NCBI GenBank assembly: GCA_951812825.1
Contig: OX638324.1
Span: 2,045,141-2,109,140 of the forward strand
Direction of reading: 5' to 3'
Length of the DNA stretch: 64,000 nucleotides
From: an uncultured Dehalococcoidia bacterium
GTDB lineage: Bacteria > Chloroflexota > Dehalococcoidia > Lucifugimonadales > GCA-2712585
Shown here: one piece after another, positions 42,951 to 52,126 of the stretch
Layout: each line of letters opens with the position of its first letter
Position numbering within the stretch: the first letter of the stretch is position 1
The notes under the pieces: model-generated
The model's database searches: none
What the model saw: only the letters and a program-made list of their open reading frames with translations
Told to the model about the DNA's origin: nothing
Program-made: the position numbers and the translations under genes

Positions 42951-45833
42951 TCAGAGGAGGGCGTCCCGGAGGAGTTCGATGAGGTGGCGGGGGCGGCGGC
43001 TGGTGCCATGTTCGACCTGCTGGCGGCAGGAGATGCCCATGACGGCGATTTCCCAATCGTCGCTTTTGGATTCGACGAGGGGGAAGAGTTTTTGGCTTCC
43101 GATGGCCATTGATATGTCGTAGTGTTCCTTTTCGAAGCCGAAGGATCCGGCCATGCCGCAGCATCCGGTTTTCGCTTCCTCTACGGTGAAGTTGGGGGGC
43201 AGGTTGAGGATGTTGAGGGAGTCGGTGGCGCCGACGAGGGCCTTCTGGTGGCAGTGGCCGTGGAACAGGATTCTCTTAGACGTATCGGAGAAATTGAGGG
43301 CCAGTTCGCCTTTGCGGTGGAGGTCCATGAGGAATTCGTCTATGAGGAAGGAGTTGGCGGCTACGGCCTTGGAAGCGTCGTTGCGGAGAAGGTCAGGGTA
43401 CTCGTCGCGGAGGGTGAGGAGGCAGCTGGGTTCGCAGCCGACGATGGGAACGCCACGGGCGGCGTAGGTGGCGAGCAGGTCCACGTTGAAGCGGGCGTTG
43501 GCCTTCGCTTCGGAGAGCAGACCCTTGGAGATCATGGGACGGGCGCAGCAGCGGGAGTTGGCGAGTATAACCTCAAAGCCGGCGAGTTCCAAAAGCTCCA
43601 CGGCGGCGATGCCGATTTCGGGGACGTTGTAGTTCATGAAGGTGTCGTTGAAGAGGACGACGGGGCCGCGGGGGGCGTTGGTGGGGGGAGTTCGCTTCTT
43701 AAACCAGCTGGGGAAGGACTGGCGGGCGAAGGAGGGGAGGGGGCGTCGCTTGTGGATGCCGAGGAATTGGTGGAGCAGCCAGCGGAGGCCGGGGGTGTGG
43801 GACGCGAGGTTGGCGAGGGGGGCGAAGCGGCTGCCGAGGCGGCTCAGGCGGTTGATGTGGGCGAAGAGCTTAGCCCTGAGGGGGGTGCCGTTGGCAGCGT
43901 TGTAGTTGTGGAGGAACTCATACTTGAGCTTGGCCATGTCTACGTTGGAGGGGCATTCGCCCTTGCATCCCTTGCATTCGAGGCAGAGGTCCAGGGTTTC
44001 GTAGAGGCGGCTGCTGGTGAGGGTGTCCGGGGGGAGGGCGCCGGAGATGGCGGCGCGGAGGAGGTTGGCGCGGCCTCTGGTGGAGTGCTCCTCGTCGCGG
44101 GTGGCCATGAAGGAGGGGCACATGGTGCCGTCGGGCTTGCGGCAGGCGCCCATGCCGTTGCACATGTCGATGGCGCCTTCGAAACCGTCGTCGGCGGAGA
44201 AGTCCAGCTGGGTGGGGAAGGTGAGGGTCTTGTAGCGGGGGCCGTAGCGCAGATTGTCGGTGAGAGGCGGGGTGTCGATGATTTTGCCGGGATTCATGAT
44301 GCCGTCGGGGTCGAAGGCCTGCTTGACCTGGCGGAAGGCGTCGTAGATTTTGGGGCCGAACATCTTCTCCGTCCAGACGCCGCGGACTATGCCGTCGCCG
44401 TGTTCGCCGCTGAGGGAGCCGCCGAATTCCTGGACGAGATCGGCGATTTCCGAGGCGATGGAGGCCATGGTGTCGAGGCCGTCCTGGGTCTTGAGGCTGA
44501 CGAGGGGGCGGATGTGGAGGCAACCGACGCTGGCGTGGCCGTAGTAGCCGGCGGTGGTGCCGTGGTTGCCGACGATTTCATCGAAGCGGCGGACGAACCG
44601 GCCGAGATGCTCGGGGTCGACGGCGGTGTCTTCGACGAAGGGGATGGGCTTGGCGTCGCCGCGGACGCTCATGAGCAGGCCGAGGCCGGCCTTTCTGACG
44701 GCCCACACGTTGGCCTGGCCAGCGCTGTCCAGGATGGTGATGCAGTCGTAGCCGAGACGACGGCGGGCGAGGTTTTCTTTGAGTTTTCGGGCCCTGTCGG
44801 CGGCCTCTGCTGGGGTGTCTCCGGTGAATTCTACAACCAGGATTGCGCCGGGTTGGCCGTTGACGAAGGTCATGCGGCGGGAGAAGGTGGGGGAGTTGCG
44901 GGTGCGTTCCAGCAGCATTTCGCCGACCAGCTCGACGGCGGCGGGTGAGTGCTCGAGGATGGTGGGAGTGGCGTCGCAAGCCTCGCCCAGGCTATCGAAG
45001 TGGGCGATGGAGAGGGCGGTGGCTTTGGGCGTGGGAACGAGGTTGATTTTTGCTTCGGTGATCACGCCGAGGGTGCCTTCGGATCCGACGAGCATTTGGC
45101 TGAGGTTTACGTTGTCGCCGTTCTGGAACTGGTCGAGGTTGTATCCGCTGACCCGGCGCATGATGTTGGGGTAACGGGAGGCGATTTCATCGCTGTGCTG
45201 TCGGGAAATTTCGGGAATGGCGCGGTAGATGTGAGACTCGAGGCCGCTGCCGGAAAGCTTGGTTTCCAGCTGGGATGGGGCCAGGTCGGAGAAGCGGGCT
45301 TTTGAGCCGTCGGCGAGGACGACGTCGAGTTCCAAGACATGGTCGCTGGTCTTGCCGTAGATGACGGAGTGGGAGCCGCAGGAGTTGTTGCCGATGCCGC
45401 CGCCAACGGATGCGCGGTTGGAGGTGGAGGGATCGGGGGCGTATTTGAGGCCGTGGGGAGCCAGGAGGCCGTTCAGGGTATCGAGAACAATGCCTGGCTG
45501 GACTCGGGCCCAACGTTCGTGGGGATTCACCTCGATGAGGGAGTCCATGTACTTGGAGAAGTCGAGGACTATGGCGTGGTTGACGGTCTGGCCGGCGAGG
45601 CTGGTGCCGCCGCCGCGGGGGAGGATGGGGACGCCGGTTCGGCGGGCGACGTCGATTGCGGCGAGGACGTCGTCCTTGTGGCGGGGAATGACGACACCGA
45701 CGGGTTCCATCTGGTAGATGCTGGCGTCGGTGCTGTAGAGCACCTTCGAGAAGTCGTCGAAGCGCACCTCCCCTTCGACCTGCTTACGCAGTTCCTGCTC
45801 GAGGGTCCGGGTTTGGGAGGGAGCGCTTTTCAT
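42951..45833 (-). CDS. FAD-linked oxidase / Fe-S oxidoreductase fusion (GlcD-GlcF type)
   Basis: The 960-residue protein joins an FAD-binding PCMH domain (RGGGTSLAGQTVNHAIVLD near 75-93, ASVGGGIGNNSCGSHS), a FAD-oxidase C domain, two ferredoxin clusters (CNGMGACRKP, CLECKGCKGECPS) and two CCG domains (GCEPSCLLTLRDEYP, GHCHQKAL, TGCCGMAGSFGFE). The layout is that of D-lactate/glycolate-type dehydrogenases that pass electrons to the quinone pool. The 2-hydroxyacid substrate is unknown. A 3-hydroxyisobutyrate-dehydrogenase-like gene lies 1.4 kb away on the same strand. Confidence 0.95.
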   Translation of the reverse strand: MKSAPSQTRTLEQELRKQVEGEVRFDDFSKVLYSTDASIYQMEPVGVVIPRHKDDVLAAIDVARRTGVPILPRGGGTSLAGQTVNHAIVLDFSKYMDSLIEVNPHERWARVQPGIVLDTLNGLLAPHGLKYAPDPSTSNRASVGGGIGNNSCGSHSVIYGKTSDHVLELDVVLADGSKARFSDLAPSQLETKLSGSGLESHIYRAIPEISRQHSDEIASRYPNIMRRVSGYNLDQFQNGDNVNLSQMLVGSEGTLGVITEAKINLVPTPKATALSIAHFDSLGEACDATPTILEHSPAAVELVGEMLLERTRNSPTFSRRMTFVNGQPGAILVVEFTGDTPAEAADRARKLKENLARRRLGYDCITILDSAGQANVWAVRKAGLGLLMSVRGDAKPIPFVEDTAVDPEHLGRFVRRFDEIVGNHGTTAGYYGHASVGCLHIRPLVSLKTQDGLDTMASIASEIADLVQEFGGSLSGEHGDGIVRGVWTEKMFGPKIYDAFRQVKQAFDPDGIMNPGKIIDTPPLTDNLRYGPRYKTLTFPTQLDFSADDGFEGAIDMCNGMGACRKPDGTMCPSFMATRDEEHSTRGRANLLRAAISGALPPDTLTSSRLYETLDLCLECKGCKGECPSNVDMAKLKYEFLHNYNAANGTPLRAKLFAHINRLSRLGSRFAPLANLASHTPGLRWLLHQFLGIHKRRPLPSFARQSFPSWFKKRTPPTNAPRGPVVLFNDTFMNYNVPEIGIAAVELLELAGFEVILANSRCCARPMISKGLLSEAKANARFNVDLLATYAARGVPIVGCEPSCLLTLRDEYPDLLRNDASKAVAANSFLIDEFLMDLHRKGELALNFSDTSKRILFHGHCHQKALVGATDSLNILNLPPNFTVEEAKTGCCGMAGSFGFEKEHYDISMAIGSQKLFPLVESKSDDWEIAVMGISCRQQVEHGTSRRPRHLIELLRDALL

Positions 45834-45973
45834 TACGGGCTAACTTTCAGATTCACAGACTCGGCTTTCCTCTACATGAGATGGCTTGCGACAGAGCGGG
45901 GCGTATTTCTGGGTACTTTAGACCAGAAGGACGGGTGGGGCAACTGCATGGTTGCTGTGGTATCTTCTTGGAG

Positions 45974-46459
45974 ATGACGACTGAAGACAGATATTGTCCG
46001 CAGTGTGCCGGGCGCCTCAGGGACAGTTCGGTGGAGGGAGTGAGGCGGCCAGTCTGCCCGGACTGCGGCCGGATTGTCTATTATGACCCGAAACTGGCTA
46101 CGGCGATGATTCTGGAGAGGGGTGGAGCGGTGCTGCTCGTGCGACGAGCTACGGAGCCGGGGCTGGGTCTGTGGAGCCTGCCGGGCGGCTACGTGGACCG
46201 GGGAGAGGTGGTGGAGGAGGCGGCGGTTCGGGAGGTGTGGGAAGAGACGGGGCTGCGGACGAGGGTCGCCCGCTTGGTGGGGGTGTTTTCTGAGAAGGGA
46301 AGTCCGGTGGTGCTGGTGGTCTATGCGGGGGAGATTCTGGAGGGCGAACCGCAGGCTAGGGAGGAGGTGATGGAGGTGGACTTCTTCGACGTGGGGGAAA
46401 TGCCGCCTTTGGCCTTCGAGCGAGACAGGGATATTGTGGCAGGGCGGTTGGGGGACTAG
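45974..46459 (+). CDS. Nudix hydrolase with N-terminal zinc ribbon
   Basis: The 161-residue protein starts MTTEDRYCPQCAGRL, and a second CPDCG pair completes a zinc ribbon. The Nudix box runs from GGYVDRGE through REVWEETGL, with the Mg-binding glutamates present. It hydrolyses a nucleoside diphosphate linked to another group; NADH pyrophosphatase-like or ADP-ribose enzymes share the ribbon. I used the ATG at 45974 rather than the long frame from 45881, which reads through the promoter region of the divergent FAD-oxidase gene. Confidence 0.92.
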   Translation: MTTEDRYCPQCAGRLRDSSVEGVRRPVCPDCGRIVYYDPKLATAMILERGGAVLLVRRATEPGLGLWSLPGGYVDRGEVVEEAAVREVWEETGLRTRVARLVGVFSEKGSPVVLVVYAGEILEGEPQAREEVMEVDFFDVGEMPPLAFERDRDIVAGRLGD

Positions 46460-46469
46460 GGGGAGATGG

Positions 46470-46885
46470 CTAGCCGGGTTGTGGGACTGTCAGGAGGGCG
46501 GCTCCGTCAAGTCGGGCGAGTCTGCGGTCAAAGGTGTAGGGGGGTTTGCGCCCGCGCGTTTGGCGTCGGCGAGGATGAGGAGGTCTGAGAAATTAGTGGG
46601 TGATTGAACGTATAGTTCGGCGGCATTTGCAACGTCATCGGCGTTTTCAACAACTATGCCGTCATTGTCCAGTAAATACAACAGAGCGTTGGCAGTTTCC
46701 GTGCGGGTGAATCCGTAGGACCTTTCGAGAACCCAGACTGTCTCGAGTGCGACTTCCCTCCCAATGAAGCCGGGATTCTCCGGGGTCAGACTGTGAATGA
46801 GGGACCTGGCCGCTCCAGCCAGTGTGGGGATGTCATTGGTAAAATACCGAACCAGGATATTAGTATCGAGCGCCAGCACTTTCAC
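46470..46885 (-). pseudogene. VapC-like PIN-domain toxin gene with C-terminal frameshift
   Basis: The frame from GTG 46885 gives VKVLALDTNILVRYF, with the first PIN Asp. The Glu helix (REVALETVWVL) and NFSDLLILADAKRAGA follow, and the frame then runs out in a proline-rich tail. Shifting -1 at a run of six C residues (46539-46544, minus strand) restores PYTFDRRLARLDGAALL and a stop at 46470, including the fourth acidic PIN residue. The gene is therefore broken, misread, or decoded by slippage at C-CCC-CCT. PIN toxins are RNases that cut tRNA or rRNA. It overlaps the antitoxin gene by 26 nt. Confidence 0.75.
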
Positions 46886-47126
46886 ACGCTGCCTTGGCAA
46901 TATCCTCGTCCATCTGCTCCAGAGATACGGGCGGACCGTCGTAACGTAGCGAACCAGCGAGTTGCTCCAGGGAGCGAACGGGTAGGACACGCAATTCGCC
47001 TTCCAAGATGAACAGTCTGACCTGATCTCCCGGCTTGAGAGCAAGGGCCTCCAGCGCCTCCTCCGGGAGGGTTATCTGTCCTTCCGAGCCGATGGTGACC
47101 TTTGGTATGTTGATTTTCTGTTTCAC
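46860..47126 (-). CDS. SpoVT/AbrB-type antitoxin (VapB-like)
   Basis: The 88-residue protein has the AbrB swapped-hairpin DNA-binding sequence: VTIGSEGQITLPEEALEAL and LKPGDQVRLFILEG at residues 10-46. An acidic C-terminal tail suits binding a PIN toxin. It overlaps the start of the PIN gene, the usual order for vapBC. The GTG start follows TGAGGA. It probably represses its own operon. Since the toxin seems broken, the antitoxin may be a leftover. Confidence 0.9.
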   Translation of the reverse strand: MKQKINIPKVTIGSEGQITLPEEALEALALKPGDQVRLFILEGELRVLPVRSLEQLAGSLRYDGPPVSLEQMDEDIAKAACESAGARY

Positions 47127-47204
47127 TGTCCTCAGGTTACTTCCTTCGTTGGGAACTCTAGTCTATCTTGCGGGTTGTAGGGGGATGGAGCAATGTCGAG
47201 GGGG

Positions 47205-48119
47205 TTAGAGCATGGTGGTTTGGTTGCCCTGGACGGTGACTTTGGCCATCTCTTCCAGGCCCTTGATGTAGGACTGGGTGCCCTCTTCGCCGAGACCCTT
47301 TTGGGCCAGCAGGTAGAAGAATTGGCGGGCCACGGCGGACACGGGCATGGGCAGTTCCATTTCCTGGGAGGCCTGGTTGACGAGTCGCTGGTCCTTGAGC
47401 ATTAGCTTGACGGAGAAGCCGGGATCGAAGTCGCGCTGGAGGATGCGGGAGCCGAGGTTTTCGAGCTGCCAGGAGTTGGCGGCTCCGCCGGTGACGGCCT
47501 GGAAGACCTTGTCGAGGTCGACGCCCGCCTTTGCGCCCAGAAGCAGGCCTTCGCAGACGGAGGCGAGAGTGCCTGCGACCATGACCTGGTTGACAAGTTT
47601 GCATACCTGGCCCATGCCGCCGGGACCGATGTGGATGATGTTTGTGCCCATGGCCTGAAGGACGGGCAAGGAGCGTTGGAAGACATCGGGTTCGCCGCCG
47701 ACCATAATGGAGAGGGTGCCATCAGCGGCGGCCCAGGAGCTGCCGCTGACGGGGGCGTCCAGCATGTGGGCGCCTTTTTCGGCGAGCAAACCTCCGATAT
47801 GGCGGGTAACGGAGGGGGCGATGGAGCTCATGTCTATGACTATGGCGTCGTTTTGGATTCCTTCGATGACGCCGTTCTCACCGAGGACAACTTCCTCAAC
47901 GTCGGGGGAGTCGCTGACCATTACTATGACGACGGAGGAGCGCTGGGCGACTTCCCTGGGAGAGTCAGCGACGGCAGCGCCTTTGGAGGCGGGCTCTGCG
48001 GTCTTGCTTGTGGTGCGGTTGTACACCGTGAGGGGATAGCCTGCTTTCAGGAGGTTCAGGCTCATGGGCAGGCCCATGATGCCCAGTCCAACGAATCCAA
48101 CGGTCTCCTTGCCAGTCAT
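47205..48119 (-). CDS. 3-hydroxyisobutyrate dehydrogenase family NAD(P)-dependent oxidoreductase
   Basis: The 304-residue protein starts with the Rossmann loop VGFVGLGIMGLPMSLNLLKAG. It then has DAPVSGSSWAAADGTL, the signature that places the substrate, and GAGGMGQVCKLVNQ-like GPGGMGQVCKLVNQ with the catalytic Lys. It oxidises a beta-hydroxyacid such as tartronate semialdehyde's reduced form or 3-hydroxyisobutyrate. The ATG at 48119 follows AGGAGA. It is divergent from sucC. Confidence 0.94.
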   Translation of the reverse strand: MTGKETVGFVGLGIMGLPMSLNLLKAGYPLTVYNRTTSKTAEPASKGAAVADSPREVAQRSSVVIVMVSDSPDVEEVVLGENGVIEGIQNDAIVIDMSSIAPSVTRHIGGLLAEKGAHMLDAPVSGSSWAAADGTLSIMVGGEPDVFQRSLPVLQAMGTNIIHIGPGGMGQVCKLVNQVMVAGTLASVCEGLLLGAKAGVDLDKVFQAVTGGAANSWQLENLGSRILQRDFDPGFSVKLMLKDQRLVNQASQEMELPMPVSAVARQFFYLLAQKGLGEEGTQSYIKGLEEMAKVTVQGNQTTML

Positions 48120-48189
48120 TTTTTCTCCTATTAATGGGGAAGTGTGAGTGTTGGTGAATGTACCGGAGATGGGGGGCTGCGTCAATGAA

Positions 48190-48262
48190 GGGGATTCGCC
48201 CCCCATTCCTTCAACAAGCTCAGGGCAGGCTCAAATCTATCCCCGTTGAGGGGGAAGGGGTC
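48190..48262. repeat. Dispersed intergenic repeat copy
   Basis: It holds TTCGCCCCCCATTCC, TTCAACAAGCTCAGGGCAGG, and CCCCGTTGAGGGGGAAGGGG. The middle is almost identical to the copy at 13105. This copy lies in the divergent region between the dehydrogenase and sucC genes. Confidence 0.7.
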
Positions 48263-48337
48263 AGACGGCGCTAGTGAGGGGGATATGGGGAGGTTTCCGA
48301 CGAGGGGGAGGGAGAAGGGGGAAGGGATTAGGTGTGT

Positions 48338-48343
48338 TAGAAT
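48338..48343 (+). promoter_or_regulatory. Putative sucC -10 box TAGAAT
   Basis: GTGTTAGAATATGCG resembles the boxes before 7528 and gyrA. Transcription from near 48351 would place GGGAGG and the ATC start in a short leader. Confidence 0.4.
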
Positions 48344-48375
48344 ATGCGCTGATATTTTGGGCGGGAGGTAGCGTC

Positions 48376-49533
48376 ATCAAGATCCACGAGTATCAATCCA
48401 AGGAGTTGCTGGCGAATTTTGGCGTGCCTGTTCCGAAGGGGCGGGTGGCTTCGTCGCCGGAAGAAGTTGCTGAGATTTGCCGGGAGTTGGGCGGAACGGC
48501 GGTGGTGAAGGCCCAGGTGTACGCAGGAGGCAGGGGCAAGGCGGGCGGAGTGAAGCTGGTGAACTCTCCGGAGGAGGGTGTGGAGTACGCCCGGGGGCTG
48601 CTTGGCACCCGGTTGGTGACGGTGCAGACGGGGCCGGAGGGCGTTCCCGTGCAGCGGGTTTTGGTGGAGGAACCCGCCCAGGTGGAGAGGGAGTTGTACC
48701 TGGCGCTAACGGTAGACAGGTCGGCCCAGGGGCCGGTGTTTATTGCCAGCGCCGCAGGTGGGATGGAGATTGAGGAGGTGGCAGAGACCCAACCTGAGGC
48801 TATCGCTCGCGAGGGTGTGGACATTGCGGTGGGACTGCAGGCTTTTCAGGCTCGGCGGATTGCGCGGGGTTTGGGTCTGGACGCCGGGCAGCAGAGGAGC
48901 GCCGCGCGGATTATGGCCGCGATGTACAAGCTGTTCATGGAGCGGGACCTGACTTTGATTGAGATCAACCCGCTTGTGGTGTCTAAGGACGGCAGCCTGG
49001 TGGCGGTGGATGCGAAGGTGAGTCTGGAGGATGACGCCCTGTTCCGCAATAAGGACTTTTCTGATTGGAGAGACCCGGAGCAGGAAACGCCGTTGGAGGT
49101 GGAAGCCTCTGAGTATGGCATTGCTTACGTGAAGCTGGACGGCTCCGTGGGTTGCCTGGTGAACGGGGCGGGGCTGGCTATGGCCACCATGGACCTGGTG
49201 CGTGGCGCGGGGGCCACTCCCGCGAATTTCCTGGACGTAGGCGGCGGAGCTGATGAGGCCAAGGTGGCGAAAGCGGTGAACATCATGCTTTCCGACCCGG
49301 ACGTGGAGAGCATTCTGGTCAACATATTTGGCGGGATACTTCGGAGCGACATTGTAGCCAGGGGAATCGTGCGGGCCTACGACGAAACGAAGTCGGAGAT
49401 TCCGTTGACGATTCGTTTGCAGGGGGTGCAGGTGGACGAAGCGAGGGCGGTGCTGGACGAGTCGGGGCTTCAGGTGTCCTTCGCAGAGACGCTGCTGGAC
49501 GTGGAAGCCCGGCTGGCAGAGTCTCTAGGCTAG
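48376..49533 (+). CDS. sucC: Succinate-CoA ligase beta subunit, apparent ATC start
   Basis: The protein matches SucC (about 386 residues): KIHEYQSKELLANFGVPVP at the start, the ATP-grasp domain with AQVYAGGRGKAGGVKL, and the C-terminal NIFGGILR loop. The normal initiating Met falls on ATC at 48376, with GGGAGG 7 nt before it and a TAGAAT box upstream. The nearest standard start in frame is GTG at 48334, which overlaps the possible promoter and adds 14 residues. With SucD it interconverts succinyl-CoA and succinate with nucleotide phosphorylation in the TCA cycle. Confidence 0.92.
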   Translation: MKIHEYQSKELLANFGVPVPKGRVASSPEEVAEICRELGGTAVVKAQVYAGGRGKAGGVKLVNSPEEGVEYARGLLGTRLVTVQTGPEGVPVQRVLVEEPAQVERELYLALTVDRSAQGPVFIASAAGGMEIEEVAETQPEAIAREGVDIAVGLQAFQARRIARGLGLDAGQQRSAARIMAAMYKLFMERDLTLIEINPLVVSKDGSLVAVDAKVSLEDDALFRNKDFSDWRDPEQETPLEVEASEYGIAYVKLDGSVGCLVNGAGLAMATMDLVRGAGATPANFLDVGGGADEAKVAKAVNIMLSDPDVESILVNIFGGILRSDIVARGIVRAYDETKSEIPLTIRLQGVQVDEARAVLDESGLQVSFAETLLDVEARLAESLG

Positions 49534-49573
49534 GGCACTGCACTTCGAATAGATTAAGCGGCTAAGGAGCAAG

Positions 49574-50449
49574 ATGAGCATACTGGTTGATGAGAATACG
49601 CGGGTGCTGGTGCAGGGGATAACGGGACGAGAGGGGAGTTTCCACGCCACCCGTTGCATGGAGTACGGGACCAACGTGGTGGCGGGGGTGACTCCGGGAA
49701 GGGGAGGCTCCGTATTCAACGATTCGGTGCCGGTCTTCGATTCGGTGGAGGAGGCGGCGAATGAGACGGGGGCGACGGTTTCGCTTCTATTCGTACCGGC
49801 GCCATTCGCCCAGGACGCGATGATTGAGGCGGCGGATGCGGGGATAGGGTTGATTGTGTGCATTGCGGAGGGGGTGCCGGTGTTGGACTCGGCCAGGGTG
49901 CTGAGATACCTGGAAGGGCGGGGAAGCCGGTTGCTGGGGCCCAACTGTCCGGGGCTGATTTCGCCGACGGGGAAGTGCAAGGTGGGAATAATGCCGGGGC
50001 ACATTCATCAGGCCGGAAGGGTGGGAGTGGTGTCACGGAGCGGCACGCTGACGTATGAAGCGGTGAGCCAGTTGAGCGCGTTGGGTCTGGGCCAGTCCAC
50101 CTGCGTAGGCATAGGCGGCGACCCATTGATAGGAACGAACTTCGTGGACGTGCTGGAGTTATTCAACGAGGACCCGGATACGGACGCGGTGGTGATGATT
50201 GGGGAGATTGGGGGTAGCATGGAGCAGGAGGCGGCCCAGTTCATCAAGGAAAACTTTGCGAAGCCGGTGGTGTCTTTCATAGCGGGAGCGACTGCGCCTC
50301 CCGGAAAGCGGATGGGGCACGCCGGGGCGATTATCACGGGTTCTGATGCGACGGCGGAGGCGAAGAATGAGGCTCTGCGGGACGCCGGCGCCCACGTGGT
50401 ACCTTCGCCGGGGCTGATTGGTGCGGTGATGAAGGAGGCGCTGAGTTAG
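49574..50449 (+). CDS. sucD: Succinate-CoA ligase alpha subunit
   Basis: The 291-residue protein has the CoA-binding domain with [10 protein letters not shown] near 16-25. It also has the [11 protein letters not shown] region and the phosphohistidine His249 in [11 protein letters not shown]. It lies 40 nt after sucC with AAGGAG before the ATG. The pair form the standard sucCD operon. Start and length are typical. Confidence 0.97.
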   Translation: MSILVDENTRVLVQGITGREGSFHATRCMEYGTNVVAGVTPGRGGSVFNDSVPVFDSVEEAANETGATVSLLFVPAPFAQDAMIEAADAGIGLIVCIAEGVPVLDSARVLRYLEGRGSRLLGPNCPGLISPTGKCKVGIMPGHIHQAGRVGVVSRSGTLTYEAVSQLSALGLGQSTCVGIGGDPLIGTNFVDVLELFNEDPDTDAVVMIGEIGGSMEQEAAQFIKENFAKPVVSFIAGATAPPGKRMGHAGAIITGSDATAEAKNEALRDAGAHVVPSPGLIGAVMKEALS

Positions 50450-50492
50450 TGTCTTCGGGAAGCGAAGGTCTCTAGCGGCGGGAGTGGGGCCC

Positions 50493-50879
50493 ATGGTCAA
50501 GGGTGCGCTGATAGGGTTCGGGCTGAGCATTCTGCTGCTCATGATTCCGATAGTGCATTTCATCACCGGTCCGTTAGGGCCGTTGGTTGGGGGGTACGTG
50601 GGTGGCGGGGTTGCGCGGGCGACACCCGGTCAGGCCCTTGGCATCGGGGTCTTGATGGCGTTCTTCATGGCAGCGCCGACATTTCTGACTGCGCTTGCGC
50701 TGGAGTCGCTCGGAGTCTGGGCTTCGGCGCAGGAGATCCTGAGTTGGGTGGTGGGGATACTGGCCGTTTGGGCCGGGCTGCTGGGGACTATTGGAGCTTA
50801 TTTCGGAGGGCGGGCAAGCGGCAGCAGCGGGGTAATCATCATCCGGGGCGGGAGATACGGCGGACGCCGACTTCGCTAG
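50493..50879 (+). CDS. Small membrane protein of unknown function
   Basis: The 128-residue protein has about four hydrophobic segments near residues 5-25, 25-45, 50-75 and 85-110, several rich in glycine. A short basic, glycine-rich tail ends GGRYGGRRLR. It is similar in build to small DUF5518-like proteins, but I cannot assign it. The ATG at 50493 follows GGGAG. Its stop overlaps the stop of the convergent hisS by 4 nt (CTAG). Confidence 0.65.
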   Translation: MVKGALIGFGLSILLLMIPIVHFITGPLGPLVGGYVGGGVARATPGQALGIGVLMAFFMAAPTFLTALALESLGVWASAQEILSWVVGILAVWAGLLGTIGAYFGGRASGSSGVIIIRGGRYGGRRLR

Positions 50880-52126
50880 GAAGCGAGCCTCTTCAGGAAG
50901 TCTTCGCGCGCGATAACCAGTTGCTCCCTGGTGGCCATCTCACGCGCTGTGACTGTGCCGGCCTTCGCTTCGTCCTCACCGATGATGAGGACGGTGGAGA
51001 CGCCGAGGGAGTTGGCGTTCCGCATTTGACCGCGCAAGCTCCGGCCCCATGCTCCCTGTATGACGCCCACGCCGGTCCTGCGCATGGCGGCTGCCAGCTC
51101 TAAGGCTGGTTCCACCGCGTCCTCGCCGAGGGCGGCGATGTAATATCTGGGTATCTCCTCACCGGCTACTTCGACGCCTTGACTCTGGACGTTGAGGATC
51201 AGCCGCTCCATACCCGTGGCGAAGCCCACGCCCGGGGTTGGGCGGCCTCCAAGCTGCTCGATGAGACCGTCGTAGCGGCCACCGCCCAGGATTGTGCCCT
51301 GGGCGCCCGCTCCGGGGGGGACAATCTCGAAAACGGTGCGGGTGTAGTAGTCGAGGCCGCGCACGAGGCGGTGGTCGACGGTGTAGGGTATGCCCAGGGC
51401 GTTCAGGTATGTTTGCAGGCGGCGCCAGTGCTGCTCGCACTCGTCGCAGAGATGCTCCGTAGATCTGGGGGCGCTTTCCTGGAGGGGGCGGCATGAGTCG
51501 CGCTTGCAGTCCAGAAGGCGAAGGGGGTTATGTTCCCAACGTTGGCGACAGTCTGAACAAAGGTCTTCCCGGACGCTTTCGTAGTAGCTGCGGAGGGCGT
51601 CGATATATCCCGGGCGACAATTTGAGTCGCCGATGCTGTTGATGAAGAGGCTCAGTCCGGCCAACCCCAGGTCGGAAGTGAGGGTCCAGCCCATGTCGAC
51701 AATCTCGGCGTCGGCCAGGGGAGAGCCGTCTCCCAGTATCTCCACTCCGTACTGGTGGTGCTGGCGGTAGCGCCCGGCCTGGGGTCTATCGTACCTGAAG
51801 ACGGGGCAGAAGTAGTAGAGACGCACGGGCTGTGGCAGGCTGTGCATGCCCGCTTCCAGAAAGGCGCGGCAAACGGGGGCGGTGCCTTCCGGGCGCAGGG
51901 TGAGGGAATCTCCACCCCGGTCGAGGAAGGTGTAGGTCTCCTTGTCCATAATGTCGGTGCCCGCTCCGACGGACCGGTGGAAGAGGTCCGAGCTTTCGAA
52001 GACGGGCGTGTCGAGGCGGCCAAAGCCGTGGCGGCGGGCAAGAGTTGACGCTTTGTCTTCCACGTATCGCCAATACTTCTGCTCGGCAGGCCCTATGTCC
52101 TTGGTGCCTCTAGCTGCCCTGTACAA
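50876..52126 (-). CDS. hisS: Histidyl-tRNA synthetase, TTG start
   Basis: The 416-residue protein starts YRAARGTKDIGPAE, the family's N-terminus, at a TTG that overlaps the end of the upstream HEPN-like gene. Motif 2 is RPEGTAPVCRAF, the histidine-specific motifs are LVRGLDYYTRT and GGRYDGLI, and the C-terminal anticodon-binding domain follows. A four-Cys segment (CSDC ... CDEC), common in this HisS subgroup, lies in the middle. It charges tRNA-His. The longer frame up to 52252 overlaps the other gene and is not family-like. Confidence 0.95.
   Translation of the reverse strand: MYRAARGTKDIGPAEQKYWRYVEDKASTLARRHGFGRLDTPVFESSDLFHRSVGAGTDIMDKETYTFLDRGGDSLTLRPEGTAPVCRAFLEAGMHSLPQPVRLYYFCPVFRYDRPQAGRYRQHHQYGVEILGDGSPLADAEIVDMGWTLTSDLGLAGLSLFINSIGDSNCRPGYIDALRSYYESVREDLCSDCRQRWEHNPLRLLDCKRDSCRPLQESAPRSTEHLCDECEQHWRRLQTYLNALGIPYTVDHRLVRGLDYYTRTVFEIVPPGAGAQGTILGGGRYDGLIEQLGGRPTPGVGFATGMERLILNVQSQGVEVAGEEIPRYYIAALGEDAVEPALELAAAMRRTGVGVIQGAWGRSLRGQMRNANSLGVSTVLIIGEDEAKAGTVTAREMATREQLVIAREDFLKRLAS

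Noticed and set aside
43122-44948. 608-codon open frame opposite the FAD-oxidase gene
   Set aside because: It is an antisense shadow rich in Gly, Glu, Ala and Val, created by the codon use of the real gene, which has complete domain motifs.
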